This document shows, piece by piece, positions 1 through 9,260 of a DNA stretch of 64,000 nucleotides (position 1 is its first letter; each line of letters starts with the position of its first letter). The notes beneath the pieces are model-generated. The model ran no database searches, had not been told where the DNA came from, and worked only from the letters and a program-made list of their open reading frames with translations. The stretch is taken from contig CAWAHD010000005.1 of NCBI GenBank assembly GCA_963781785.1, positions 3,038,001 to 3,102,000 of the forward strand, given 5' to 3'. Source of the DNA: CAWAHD01 sp963781785. GTDB lineage: Bacteria > Planctomycetota > Planctomycetia > Isosphaerales > Isosphaeraceae. A program made the position numbers and the translations under genes.

Positions 1-3000
1 ACAAGTCGATATAGGTGCTTCCGTAGTAGAAATTGAGATGCTGGATGTGAAAGCCTTGATGCGACCATTGCCCCAGCGCCTCGCGGGCGAACCGCCGCGC
101 ACCGTCGACGTCGTCCTCGGCCAGCCGGACGAAGGCGCCGACATAGGGCCCGGGAGTGGCAACCATGTAGCGGTCGCCGCGCTCGTGCGCTTCCTGGAAG
201 ATACCCTGGCAGCGCTCGCCGAGCTCGGCGAGGCGCCCGAGCGACCACAGGGACCAGAGGGCGAAGATCCGGGTGGTGTCCAGCTCCCAGATGACGCCGG
301 TGCATCGCTCGCGGAAGATCGCCTCGGCGGTGTTGGTGAACTCGAGCGCCCTTGCGGTAGCTGCCGATCAGGAACTGGGCTGCGCCGGCGGACAGGCTGG
401 CCATGCCGAGGGCATGCGGATGGCCGAGCCGCTGTGCCAGGCTGCCGGCGGCGGCGACCAGTCGCTCGGTCCGCCGCCAGGCCGGTCGTCCCTGGCAGGC
501 CACGTGCACGGCCTCCCACCCCAATGCCAGGGCAATCCGCAAGGGCTCACCGGCATCGAGAGCCAGGAGCAGGCTCCGGGTCTGGTAGTCCGCGCCCCGG
601 ATCACGTCCACCACGCTGATGCCGACGGCGACCGATCGATAGATGTCGATCAGCTCGAGTTTGTCGACCGGCACCTGATCGGCCGGGCGCTCGCGGAACT
701 TCAGGCCGCGAAGCCGGAGGCGAGCCCGGCTCAGGAGCAGACGCAGAAGCGCCCGCCGCGGCGTGCTGGGCAGGCTCAGTCCCATGGGGTCGAGGATCGC
801 GCCGAAGGCAGCCAGGCCCTCGTCGATGTGTCCGCTCACCAGGAACTGGTACGCTGCGCGGCGCTCGAGCTCGACCAGCTCAAGCTGGTTTGCCTCGGCC
901 GCCGCCTCCTGGTACGCTCGCGCCGCCTCGACGCCGCGGCCGACGTTCGCCAGCGCGTCGCCCAATCGCGTGCGGATCCGCCGGGTCGCGGCGGGATCGG
1001 CCTGGCCCAGCTCGAGTGCACGGCGATAGAGCTTGACGGCCCGATCAAAGGCCAGCGCCTCGCTGGCCTCGTCCGCCGACAGAGCGTAGTAGTGGCCGGC
1101 CTTTGCAAATTCGCCGGCCCCCTCGAAATGCACGCCCAGCGTCTCGGGATCCGCCCCTCCGGCTTGCTCCAGCTCGCGAGCCAAACGCTGGTTCAATTCA
1201 CGCCGGCGGTCGGGGTCAAGATGGTTGACCACCGTCTCGCGGATCCGGTCGTGATAGGTCTCCACCTCGTCGAGCGACCCCAAACCCGTGCCACGCACCA
1301 GATGCTGGGCACGCAAGAGGGCCAGCCCGGAAAACCCGACTGCGCCCAGATCGGCAGCCTTGCAGGCGATCGACTGACGCAACGGCTGGCCCGCGACGGC
1401 CAGGACCTCGAGCAGGCTCTCGGCCTCCGGCGGCAGCTTCCCGATCCGCCGGCCCAGCACGCTGTCCAGGCTGAAATGGGTCGACAGTGTGCCGCCTTCC
1501 CCGAGCTCGCCTCCCTCCTTGAGGTATTCCACCAGCTCGTACACGAAGTACGGACTACCTCCCGACTCGCGCACAATCGCCTCGGCCAGCGCCACCGCCG
1601 CAGGATCGTCCTGACCGATCAACCGCAGTGCGAGCTCCCGCCCTTCGCCGAGTGTGAGCGGCTCGAGGGCGACTTCTCGGTGGTCGCGCGGAGGAGAGCC
1701 GTCCGTCATTTCCTGGAGCAGGACGCGCAGAAACGGGCTGAACGTGGCGTATTCGCTGCGGTACGAGCCCACCAGGAGGAGCACCGGTGCGTCGGGTGGA
1801 CGCAGCAGGTCCGACAGCAAGAGAGCACTGTCCGTGTCGCCCCATTGAAGATCGTCGATCGACAAGACCAGCGGCCGGCGGTCCCCGATCCGCGCCAAGA
1901 GCTCGCGCAGCGCGGCGAACGCCCGCCGCCGAAGCTCCAGTTGGTCGGGAACGACGTGAGCGACGGCCGGGGCCTCAGCCACCGCCTCGACTCGCCGCAG
2001 CACCGGAAAAACCTGCGCCAGGGTCGACACATCCCGAGGAATCAGGGCGTCGGCCTCGCGCCGCGGCAGCCGGCGCAGATACCGGCAAAGTGCGTCGATC
2101 AGCGTATCGACCGCCTTGTAGGCGACTGACTCCTGCTCGTAGCACCGCCCGGCCAGGATGACCGCAAGGTCGCGCTCGAACAGACCCTCCAGGAACCGCT
2201 GGATCAGCGAGCTCTTGCCGACGCCCGAGCGGCCGTGCACGAACACGGCGACCGTCCGGCCCTGGCTCATGTCCTTGAACGCCGTATTCAGTACGCCGAG
2301 CTGCGACTCCCGGCCCACGAACAGCCGCCGCTTTTCAGCCAACCGCGACGCGTCGCCCGTGATCCCCCCCAACCCTGTCAGGATTTCCTCCCCCGATGGG
2401 CGCTTGCCAGGGTCTCGCTCCAGCAGATCCATGCAGAGCCGGTCGAGCTCTTGAGGGACATCCGGGAACAGCGCGGCCGGACGCGGCGGGTCTGTCCGTT
2501 GCTTTTCCATCAAGATCTCGAGGTACTTGCCCTCGTGCGGCAAGCGGCCCGTGAGCGCCCGGTAGAGCATCACGCCCACGGCGTACCAGTCGCTGGCCGC
2601 AGTCACCGGGCGGCCCGCGGCCTGCTCGGGAGCCATGTACGTCGCGGTTCCAACGATGTGTCCGTCGGTCGTCTCCGGGTCTGCCCGCGCCTCCACGTCC
2701 GTGGACAGCCCGAAATCCAGAAGCACCACGCGGCCCTGCCGCGTCACCAGCACGTTCGACGGCTTGATGTCCCGGTGCAGCCTCCCCTGCGCGTGCAGCT
2801 CATGCAACACCTCGGCCAACTGTCTCAATGCGGCCTTCAGACGCGCGTAGTCCGGGCGCCGAACAGCGGGTCGACCGGGCTCAAGCACCGGGACGGGCTT
2901 GATCGGCTCGACGACGGTGCTCGGCACAGGAGATTGCGATCCCGAGCCGCGAGCAGTCGACTCGGGTGCCTCAGGTGCCCGTGACGGCGCGGACGACGCT

Positions 3001-3566
3001 TCCGGATCGATTTCCGTCGAGCCGAGCCGCGTGGCCGGGCCCGTGATAGGATCGGTCGGTTCCAGGCTCACCTTGAGACCGGCGTCGGTCGTCTCGTCCG
3101 AGCCAGAGCGAGGGGTCAAGTCGGCGTCGGTCGGGGCCGGGCGCGGGATCGGGCCGCCGGGAGGCACGTGTTCCGGCGCCGTCAGGGGCTGGGTCGATTG
3201 GTCAGCCCCACCGGCGTCTGTCTGGTCCAGCGTGTCATCCACCGGCAACGTCGGATCCGGGCACACGAACTCGAGAAAGTCCACCCCTTCCACCAGCTCC
3301 ATCGTGAAGAACCACTGGTTCTCCTCGGAGAACAGCTCGTGAAGCCGCACCAGACCGGGATGGGTCAGGTCGGCCAGCGATCGGAACTCGTTCTTGAATC
3401 GGTAGAGCGTCGAGGCGTCCAGCCGGAGGATGGTCTTGAGCGCCACCCGCTCGTCCCGCTCGCGGTCGAACGCCTCGTAAACGACCCCCATGCCCCCCGC
3501 ACCCAGGCGCCGGCGGATCGCAAACCTTCGCGTACCGGTGAATGTGTCGAGCGGGTTCGGTTTCAA
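1..3566 (-). CDS. Serine/threonine protein kinase with AAA ATPase and TPR region (3' end outside window)
   Basis: A cytoplasmic Hanks-type kinase fused to a signal-transduction ATPase and a tetratricopeptide-like C-terminus, the PknK-like layout common in planctomycetes. Visible motifs are the glycine loop GAGGMG near residues 23-27, the ATP-binding lysine in VALKTI near 44, HRDIKPSN near 262, DFG and MAPE after it, Walker A GRSGVGKSS near 443 and a Walker B-like SIDDLQWGD near 570. A proline/acid-rich insert of about 115 residues separates the hinge from the catalytic loop. The start is TTG at 3566: an in-frame TAA lies three codons upstream and the next ATG falls inside the glycine loop. 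A single extra base in the CCC run at 349-351 breaks the frame. After correction the TPR-like sequence (KALEFTNTAEAIF, then ELGERCQGIF) continues to the window edge. It is transcribed away from the other minus-strand genes' starts and the substrate is unknown. Confidence 0.9.
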   Translation of the reverse strand, partial: MKPNPLDTFTGTRRFAIRRRLGAGGMGVVYEAFDRERDERVALKTILRLDASTLYRFKNEFRSLADLTHPGLVRLHELFSEENQWFFTMELVEGVDFLEFVCPDPTLPVDDTLDQTDAGGADQSTQPLTAPEHVPPGGPIPRPAPTDADLTPRSGSDETTDAGLKVSLEPTDPITGPATRLGSTEIDPEASSAPSRAPEAPESTARGSGSQSPVPSTVVEPIKPVPVLEPGRPAVRRPDYARLKAALRQLAEVLHELHAQGRLHRDIKPSNVLVTRQGRVVLLDFGLSTDVEARADPETTDGHIVGTATYMAPEQAAGRPVTAASDWYAVGVMLYRALTGRLPHEGKYLEILMEKQRTDPPRPAALFPDVPQELDRLCMDLLERDPGKRPSGEEILTGLGGITGDASRLAEKRRLFVGRESQLGVLNTAFKDMSQGRTVAVFVHGRSGVGKSSLIQRFLEGLFERDLAVILAGRCYEQESVAYKAVDTLIDALCRYLRRLPRREADALIPRDVSTLAQVFPVLRRVEAVAEAPAVAHVVPDQLELRRRAFAALRELLARIGDRRPLVLSIDDLQWGDTDSALLLSDLLRPPDAPVLLLVGSYRSEYATFSPFLRVLLQEMTDGSPPRDHREVALEPLTLGEGRELALRLIGQDDPAAVALAEAIVRESGGSPYFVYELVEYLKEGGELGEGGTLSTHFSLDSVLGRRIGKLPPEAESLLEVLAVAGQPLRQSIACKAADLGAVGFSGLALLRAQHLVRGTGLGSLDEVETYHDRIRETVVNHLDPDRRRELNQRLARELEQAGGADPETLGVHFEGAGEFAKAGHYYALSADEASEALAFDRAVKLYRRALELGQADPAATRRIRTRLGDALANVGRGVEAARAYQEAAAEANQLELVELERRAAYQFLVSGHIDEGLAAFGAILDPMGLSLPSTPRRALLRLLLSRARLRLRGLKFRERPADQVPVDKLELIDIYRSVAVGISVVDVIRGADYQTRSLLLALDAGEPLRIALALGWEAVHVACQGRPAWRRTERLVAAAGSLAQRLGHPHALGMASLSAGAAQFLIGSYRKGARVHQHRRGDLPRAMHRRHLGAGHHPDLRPLVPVVARAPRRARRALPGYLPGSARARRPLHGCHSRALCRRLRPAGRGRRRRCAAVRPRGAGAMVASRLSHPASQFLLRKHLYRL

Positions 3567-3610
3567 CGGACTTTACCCGAGGGCAGGACTGCGCGGGATA
3601 GCCGGGCGGC

Positions 3611-4378
3611 TCAGAGAGGAGTCTCGCACGGCTGGTCGTTGAGGTCGACACGAATGTCGCCCTTGACCAGTTTGCAAACGGTTGGCTGGACGACGGGGGC
3701 CCAATGCAGCGGGTCAAGCTCGGACGCGCCCGTGAGCTGACACGAGCCGGGACCGGTCCACAACTCGCTGCACTCGACCGACCAGTGCGTCTCCAGAAGC
3801 TCGACCAGACTCGGCGGCTGGCCGGCCTGGGGACTGGGGATCAACCGCAGCGTCAAGTAGTCAAGTACCAGTTGAGAAGAAGCGCCGGTCGCCGTCTGCG
3901 CATCGGGACCCGGAAAGACTCGCTGTTCAGGGCGCATCGTTCCGGTGCAGATTCGCAGCCCCTCCGGGCGCTCCATGAACGCCGCAGGGGCCGTGCCGGG
4001 GAGAAACCCGATCCGCGCGATCTTCTTGGGATATCCCCCCATCTCACGTCCGGCTGCCATCGCCGCATCGGTCGTGACGTACAAGAACGCGCCAAACTGG
4101 AACTTCCGCCCGCGATAGACCACGTCAAGGAAGAGCACGACCTCGTCGTAGGGACCCAGGTTGCTCGATGGGTAGGAAGCGAAGACCAGCCCGGCCGTCG
4201 GCGGGTCCGCCAGCTCGACCGTGTCCGGAATCATCCGTGCCGCGGAACTGTCGGTCACATAATCAAATATCATCAACGTCGCGTCATTGTAGAAATACGG
4301 CGGCTTCGGGAAAAGCGGAGCGTACGGCGGCATCGAGAAACCAAGCTCGCCTTTTTTGAGAGTGCCTCGCACCGGCAT
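3611..4378 (-). CDS. Acetoacetate decarboxylase-family protein
   Basis: A 255-residue member of the acetoacetate decarboxylase (ADC) superfamily, whose enzymes form a Schiff base between a lysine and a beta-keto acid or aldehyde. The family motif is visible as REMGGYPKKIARIG near residues 113-126, including the adjacent lysines of the Schiff-base site. I chose the ATG at 4378 over a TTG five codons upstream because GAGGA sits 8 bases before this ATG. It follows the cytochrome gene by about 140 bp on the same strand and may be the last gene of that set. Many ADC-like proteins are cyclases or aldolase-dehydratases rather than decarboxylases, so the substrate is open. Confidence 0.85.
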   Translation of the reverse strand: MPVRGTLKKGELGFSMPPYAPLFPKPPYFYNDATLMIFDYVTDSSAARMIPDTVELADPPTAGLVFASYPSSNLGPYDEVVLFLDVVYRGRKFQFGAFLYVTTDAAMAAGREMGGYPKKIARIGFLPGTAPAAFMERPEGLRICTGTMRPEQRVFPGPDAQTATGASSQLVLDYLTLRLIPSPQAGQPPSLVELLETHWSVECSELWTGPGSCQLTGASELDPLHWAPVVQPTVCKLVKGDIRVDLNDQPCETPL

Positions 4379-4534
4379 GAGTGGATTCCTCAAGGTTGTT
4401 GGAACTTCGTCGTCTCAAGGCGTTGCCCTGGGCTGGTTTGTTGCGGCCCCTCTCGGGCGTCGATTGCATGGGGTGCACGTCTCTTCTCTGAACAGTGTAC
4501 ACCCGGTACCGGCGACTGGCCGAAGGCCATCTTA

Positions 4535-6802
4535 TCAGAGTGTCTTGAGATACTCCACGATCTGCCAGCGCTCTTCCTCGGTGAACTCCGGGCCGAGCAC
4601 CCCCTTGATCGGCTGGCCCAGGGGACTGGCCAGCGCCCTGCGCGATGCGTCCCGGGTCAGCTTCCGGCGCCCTTCCGACGACATCGTGCTCAAGCCGTGC
4701 CGATCGACCCCGAGGACGAAGGCCCAGCGCTCCTCCCGGGTCGACCGGCCGTCCCAGGTTCTTCCTTGCTTCTCTTCCAGCTCCTCCAGGCTGAGATTGC
4801 GGAATTCGTGCCCGGTGTTCCGGTTACCGGGCTTGGTCGTGTCCATCTCGAAGGCGCCCCGGACCTGGTGCGTCTCATAGCCGACGTGCTTCGGATCGAA
4901 CCGGGTTGATCCCAGGTAGAACTTCGCCAAGCGGCGAGCCGCGGGCACGAGCATTTGATAAAGGTTCGGGACCGAGCTGTTGTGCAGGTAGGGCGGAGTT
5001 GCCCAGATCCCGGACAGCGGACGCGCCTTGTAACCGAGATTGGCGACAATGACCTGGTCCATGCCCTGCCCGCTCAGGATCGCTCCGACGTCGCCGACGT
5101 CCAGGGGCTGCGACACGGACCGGTAGCGGTCGTACTCGAGTCGCTTCTCTTTGCGGGCCGGCTCGTCGTTTGCATTCGTGGTCGCGGTTTTTGAGGTATC
5201 CGGCGGGACCAGGAGCCCCAGCTCCTGATACTTCCTGGTTCGGATGAACGACGTGATCTGGAACAGCCCCGTTGCCCCGGAGATCGTGGCCGACCATCCT
5301 GCACCCGGAGCGCCTGCCCTGACCCAGTCGGATTCGTACCACGGCGAAACGTATTGGTCCTTGCTCCGCCCCTTCACTTTTGGCTCCGGCGCCACGGCGT
5401 GGCGCGAGAAGAAGTTGAGCGCCTGGTTGGGGTCCGTGCCGATCGCGTTCAGGTCGACGACCTTGACCTTGATGAATCGCTTGCCGCTCCCCGGATCGGG
5501 GCTTGTGAAGTGCGTGAACGCTCCGCGGGCAAGGTCGGCTTTCAGAAGCGGCCTGGGCGGCAGGTGGCAGTACTGGCAGTGTTTTGCGTAGAGGAGCGCC
5601 CCTGCGCGCACCTGTTCCGGCCTCAACGCGAAATCCGCCGGCCCGGCGGACGGACCGCCGAAAACCGCCTGAACCATGTCGTCCCATCGGGGAGGCTCCA
5701 GTCCCTCGAATAGGTTCTCTCCGCCGAGCTGGTCTTCGAGCCAGTGGAGCCCTTCGACATTCACGGTCGAGTCGTAAAGCCCGAGCTGCGGATCATTCAG
5801 GTTGATGACCGCACCGACCCCGAGCGCTTCACCGATGTTTCTGGCCATCGGCGTCCGTACCGACGCGTTGTACTGGACCCAGTCAAACCAAGGAGTATCC
5901 CAGAGGTACGGAAAGTTGACCGGCGCGTCCATCGTGATCAGGTTCTCATCGCTGACCAGGCCGAAGACGCGATTGCCGATCCTGGCGAGGGCGTCGGTGC
6001 GGGAGAACCCTCCCGCCAGCCTGCCGAACTTCAGCTCCTCTGCCGCGCGCTCGGTCACGACCGTCATGGCGGCGCTGAGATCGTCCCGGAGCTTCTTGCT
6101 GCGCGGATCATCGTCGGGGAGGTCGGCTTTGAGGACGTTGCGGGCGAACCGGGCGAACCGCGTGGGGAAGAGCCACGTGTAAGTGAGGGCCTTGCCGACG
6201 GCAGCCTCGAAGGAGCCGAGGTCGATCATCGCCGACCCGCCCTCGATCAGCACCCCCGTCACCCGCCCGCCAGGGCCCTGGACGTCGATCCGGTTGGTGT
6301 GGCAGGCGGCGCACGAGAGCCCGACCATCCTCGTCGGCGTGTCCACCGGCGGGACGTCGTATTTTGCAACGTACTTCTCTTCGATCGCCCAGCCGATCGG
6401 CAGATCAAGCGAGCCGGTCTCCGGCCGGTCGCTTTCATAAATGAACCCATATCTGGCCAGGTAGCCGCGCGCGGCGAACCGGCCCACGGGTAAAGGAGTA
6501 AAGACGGGTTGCTCCAGGGCGAGCAGCCAGTCGAGCGGCATGATCTTGGTTCCCTGGCTTTCCCTGTGAAATCGTTGCGTAACCTCGTCGTTCCACCCCT
6601 GTGGAAGCCGGCGGACCGGCGGCAGCTCGGCTCGCGGGACCGAAACGCCGCCAATCTCGAGCAAGGGCGCAGCGACAAGATAGGCACCGGCGCTGACCAG
6701 CACCCCCAGGACAACCCAGAGCAGGGTTCGGCCCAACGACCTGCTCCTGGCTCGAGGTCTCCTTGAGGAGGCAATGCCAGGGGTGACATCCGAGTTCATC
6801 AC
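4535..6802 (-). CDS. RoxA-like di-haem c-type cytochrome (cytochrome c peroxidase superfamily)
   Basis: A 755-residue exported di-haem protein resembling rubber oxygenase RoxA and related MauG-superfamily enzymes. An N-terminal membrane anchor spans residues 27-45 after an Arg-rich stretch. The haem motifs are CAACH at 164-168 and CQYCH near 408, and a late ATPPYLHNSSVPNLYQML block is typical of the di-haem peroxidase fold. At about 750 residues it is far longer than classical CcpA peroxidases (about 330), which favours the RoxA/RoxB-type group. The start is GTG at 6802 or ATG at 6799; either overlaps the stop of the catalase-like gene, so the two are probably translationally coupled. RoxA-type enzymes cleave C=C bonds with O2. 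Whether this one is an oxygenase or a peroxidase cannot be read from sequence. Confidence 0.88.
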   Translation of the reverse strand: MMNSDVTPGIASSRRPRARSRSLGRTLLWVVLGVLVSAGAYLVAAPLLEIGGVSVPRAELPPVRRLPQGWNDEVTQRFHRESQGTKIMPLDWLLALEQPVFTPLPVGRFAARGYLARYGFIYESDRPETGSLDLPIGWAIEEKYVAKYDVPPVDTPTRMVGLSCAACHTNRIDVQGPGGRVTGVLIEGGSAMIDLGSFEAAVGKALTYTWLFPTRFARFARNVLKADLPDDDPRSKKLRDDLSAAMTVVTERAAEELKFGRLAGGFSRTDALARIGNRVFGLVSDENLITMDAPVNFPYLWDTPWFDWVQYNASVRTPMARNIGEALGVGAVINLNDPQLGLYDSTVNVEGLHWLEDQLGGENLFEGLEPPRWDDMVQAVFGGPSAGPADFALRPEQVRAGALLYAKHCQYCHLPPRPLLKADLARGAFTHFTSPDPGSGKRFIKVKVVDLNAIGTDPNQALNFFSRHAVAPEPKVKGRSKDQYVSPWYESDWVRAGAPGAGWSATISGATGLFQITSFIRTRKYQELGLLVPPDTSKTATTNANDEPARKEKRLEYDRYRSVSQPLDVGDVGAILSGQGMDQVIVANLGYKARPLSGIWATPPYLHNSSVPNLYQMLVPAARRLAKFYLGSTRFDPKHVGYETHQVRGAFEMDTTKPGNRNTGHEFRNLSLEELEEKQGRTWDGRSTREERWAFVLGVDRHGLSTMSSEGRRKLTRDASRRALASPLGQPIKGVLGPEFTEEERWQIVEYLKTL

Positions 6803-8154
6803 AATCCGAGCCCCTTCTGAAGGCGGTACTCCTGGTACCGAATCGTTGTCGCCCGCTCCGGGCGCGGGCAGCCCTGGTTGCCAGTACCTGGATCGGCATG
6901 AGGACCTTCGACGTGCCGGCGCCGTTCTTCGATCAGGTCCAGCTCGTCTTCGAGTACCTTGCTGAACGCCGACGAGTCGTTACCCCGCGGTGGAGGCGAT
7001 TGGGCCGGGTCCGGATCGGTCGGCTGAGGTTCGCGCTCTTCGACTCCATTCAAACGGTGTCGCAAGCGGGAAAGCTTGGAATAAACGTCCTTCCGTATTC
7101 TGTTGATCTCGCCGAGCGGCTCATGGGCCGTGATCGTATGCCAGGGAGTGAACGACAGGCCCTCCCCGAACGCCACCTGCCCCGGCGTGTCAAACGATTG
7201 TTTGGGAATCCAGATCCGCGCCACCGTCTTGAACGGCGCAACGTCTTCCGACCATTCGACGGTCGGATCCTCGATCGGGGTCACGCTCTCATTCTCGAAG
7301 CGTTGAACCTGGAACAGGAAGACGGCTCCTTGCTCGTTGAGCGTCCGCACGAGTGCTTCGCGGAGGCAATCGGGATCGTTCCCTGCTGGTCGTGGGGTCG
7401 CGTTGGGGAGGGCAACGGCCGGACGGAGGAACTCGGCGAGTGCGTGGTATGAGTCATCGCCGGGTCCTCGCGCACGCGGCCCTCCCGGAAACTCAGCCGG
7501 CACGACCGAAAACTTCATGGCCGTATCACCGAACCTGTACGGCGTCGCGCTCGAGTACCGGGTCGTGAGCGGGTTGGCGATCCGCTTGCTGGCAAACCGG
7601 ATCAAGCGAACCAGGGTGGTCATCTTTCCCTTCAACAACGAAAGCAGCGACAGTGTGACCAGCCGCTGCGCTGGCCCGCTCAGGAAGAACCCCAGGGCGC
7701 TATACAGTCTCGATGGCTCCTTGCCGGACGCTTTGAGCAGCAGAGCCGAAAAGCTGGCCGACTCACGGGCATCGCGCATGAAGAACGTCGGGTGATCGAC
7801 CATCACAAAATCGATCGTCCGGCCGTCTGGCTCACCGGCGAGCACCTTCGGTTGGTCGACATCCATGAGCTTGACCGCCATCCCATGGGCGTCGGGCTTG
7901 CGGTCGTCCTTCTGGCCGCCGTTAGAGAACCGGATCCAGGCATCGTAGACTTTCGCTTGATTGAACAGTCCCTGGCTGTAAACATCGCCAAGGTTTTCGT
8001 CGACGATGAACCGGGCGCGGACGCAGCCGTGCTGCTTGGGGTGCTGGTCGCGCTTGACCGGCCGCTCGTCCGTGTCGAGCATCTTCTGGCTCGCCCGAAC
8101 GACCTGGTCGATCGATTCCCTGACTTCATCCTCGTGCGCGGTGGTGCCTGGCAT
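6799..8154 (-). CDS. Catalase-related haem protein (short, peroxygenase-like subfamily)
   Basis: A 451-residue catalase-superfamily protein without the flavodoxin-like C-terminal domain and with no signal peptide. Family landmarks are the distal-His region KQHGCVRARF near residues 41-50, YDAWIRFSNG near 72-81, DHPTFFMRD near 118-126 (catalase counterpart NTPVFFIRD), and a C-terminal NRIRKDVYSKLSRLRH block. The distal asparagine position appears to be Asp-His in this protein, and no classical RxFxYxD haem-tyrosine motif is obvious. This subfamily includes catalase-like peroxygenases and allene-oxide-synthase-like enzymes, so simple H2O2 dismutation is not certain. It lies between the monooxygenase genes and the di-haem cytochrome, overlapping the latter. 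Confidence 0.85.
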   Translation of the reverse strand: MPGTTAHEDEVRESIDQVVRASQKMLDTDERPVKRDQHPKQHGCVRARFIVDENLGDVYSQGLFNQAKVYDAWIRFSNGGQKDDRKPDAHGMAVKLMDVDQPKVLAGEPDGRTIDFVMVDHPTFFMRDARESASFSALLLKASGKEPSRLYSALGFFLSGPAQRLVTLSLLSLLKGKMTTLVRLIRFASKRIANPLTTRYSSATPYRFGDTAMKFSVVPAEFPGGPRARGPGDDSYHALAEFLRPAVALPNATPRPAGNDPDCLREALVRTLNEQGAVFLFQVQRFENESVTPIEDPTVEWSEDVAPFKTVARIWIPKQSFDTPGQVAFGEGLSFTPWHTITAHEPLGEINRIRKDVYSKLSRLRHRLNGVEEREPQPTDPDPAQSPPPRGNDSSAFSKVLEDELDLIEERRRHVEGPHADPGTGNQGCPRPERATTIRYQEYRLQKGLGL

Positions 8155-8182
8155 TGCTGAACGTCCCCATCAAGTTGCGGTG

Positions 8183-9246
8183 CTATTCCCGCTCCATCTT
8201 CCGGATGAGCGGCAGGACATGCGTGCCGAAGAACTCCATGCTCTCGAGCTTCGGCCACCCTGAGAAGATGAACTGGGACACGCCCGCCTGCTTGTATTCC
8301 CAGATCGCGGCGGCGACCTCCGCGGGTGAACCGACCAGCGCAATGGCCGGCGCCGTGAAAGCGCACGGCGCCAGCCCACAGAACCGGCCCGAGCCAATCG
8401 TGCTCGGCGCGGAAATACGTTTCGCGAATCGAGACCGAGTCGCTGCGCTCGATGAAGCGATGCTCGACCCGGCGCTCCGTGCCGCCCTGTCCCAAGCTTC
8501 CGACGAGACTATGGGCGGCGGCGACGGCCTCGTCGTGCGTGGGCGCCGCGATCACCGACATCCGCAATCCGACGTCGATTCCCTTGTCGAGCACGCGCAC
8601 CGCGGCCTTGGCGACGTTTTCGGCGGTGTCGGCGATTCGCATCCAGCAGTCCCCCCGCGCCAGGGCCAACCGTTCGGCGGGCTCCGAATTACCCGCAATA
8701 TAGATTTCGGGATGGCGGCGCCCTTGCGAGACGAACGGCGTGCTCAGGTTTCCCTTCTCGATCCGGTAGTGCCGCCCGTGGAAGTCGATGTCCTTCTCGC
8801 CCCGCCAGAACGCGTGACAAACCGCGAGGAACTCGTCGGTGCGCTCGTACCGCCGATCGTGGTCGAGGAAGTCGCCATAGGAGCGCTGCTCCTCCGGCGA
8901 GTGGCCGGCAACGATGTTGAGCGAGAACCGGCCGCCGATCAAGGAGGAAAGCGTGTTGAGCTGCTGCACGAAGGTCACGGGCGACATCAGGCCGGAACGG
9001 AAGGCGACGATGAACTTGATGTCGCCCGCGGCCAGGCCCAGTGCGGCGGCGAGGAGAATCGGGTCCGGCTTGGCGAACCCGAAGTCCAGGAGGAGCGACT
9101 CGATCCCGGAGGCCAGCGCGGCGGCAGAACTCGGCCTGAGCAACCAGATCGGGCTGGCTCATCTCGAGTGTGACGTTCTGGGTGCCCCGCGGCACACCCT
9201 TTGTCTCACCGCGGTGGATCAATCGCCAGTGGAAACGAAGGCTCAT
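8183..9246 (-). CDS. LLM-class flavin-dependent monooxygenase, copy B (two frameshifts)
   Basis: A luciferase-like (alkanesulfonate-monooxygenase type) enzyme of about 353 residues after correction, using reduced FMN and O2. It starts MSLRFHWRL and aligns throughout with the neighbouring copy A: FCRRAxSGIESLLLDFGFAKPDP, SPEEQRSYGDFLDHD, GVSQFIFSGWP. Two one-base insertions break the reading frame, one within 9108-9127 and one within 8349-8370; removing one base at each restores a continuous protein ending at TAG 8183-8185. The start is 14 bp after the stop of copy A, so the two form one operon. Because the sequence is intact apart from single-base indels, I treat it as a gene rather than a decayed pseudogene. 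Confidence 0.85.
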
Positions 9247-9260
9247 GACAGCTTACTCAC

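Noticed and set aside
273..2129. 618-residue plus-strand ORF
   Set aside because: Antisense shadow of the kinase-ATPase-TPR gene, which has clear kinase, Walker and TPR motifs on the minus strand.
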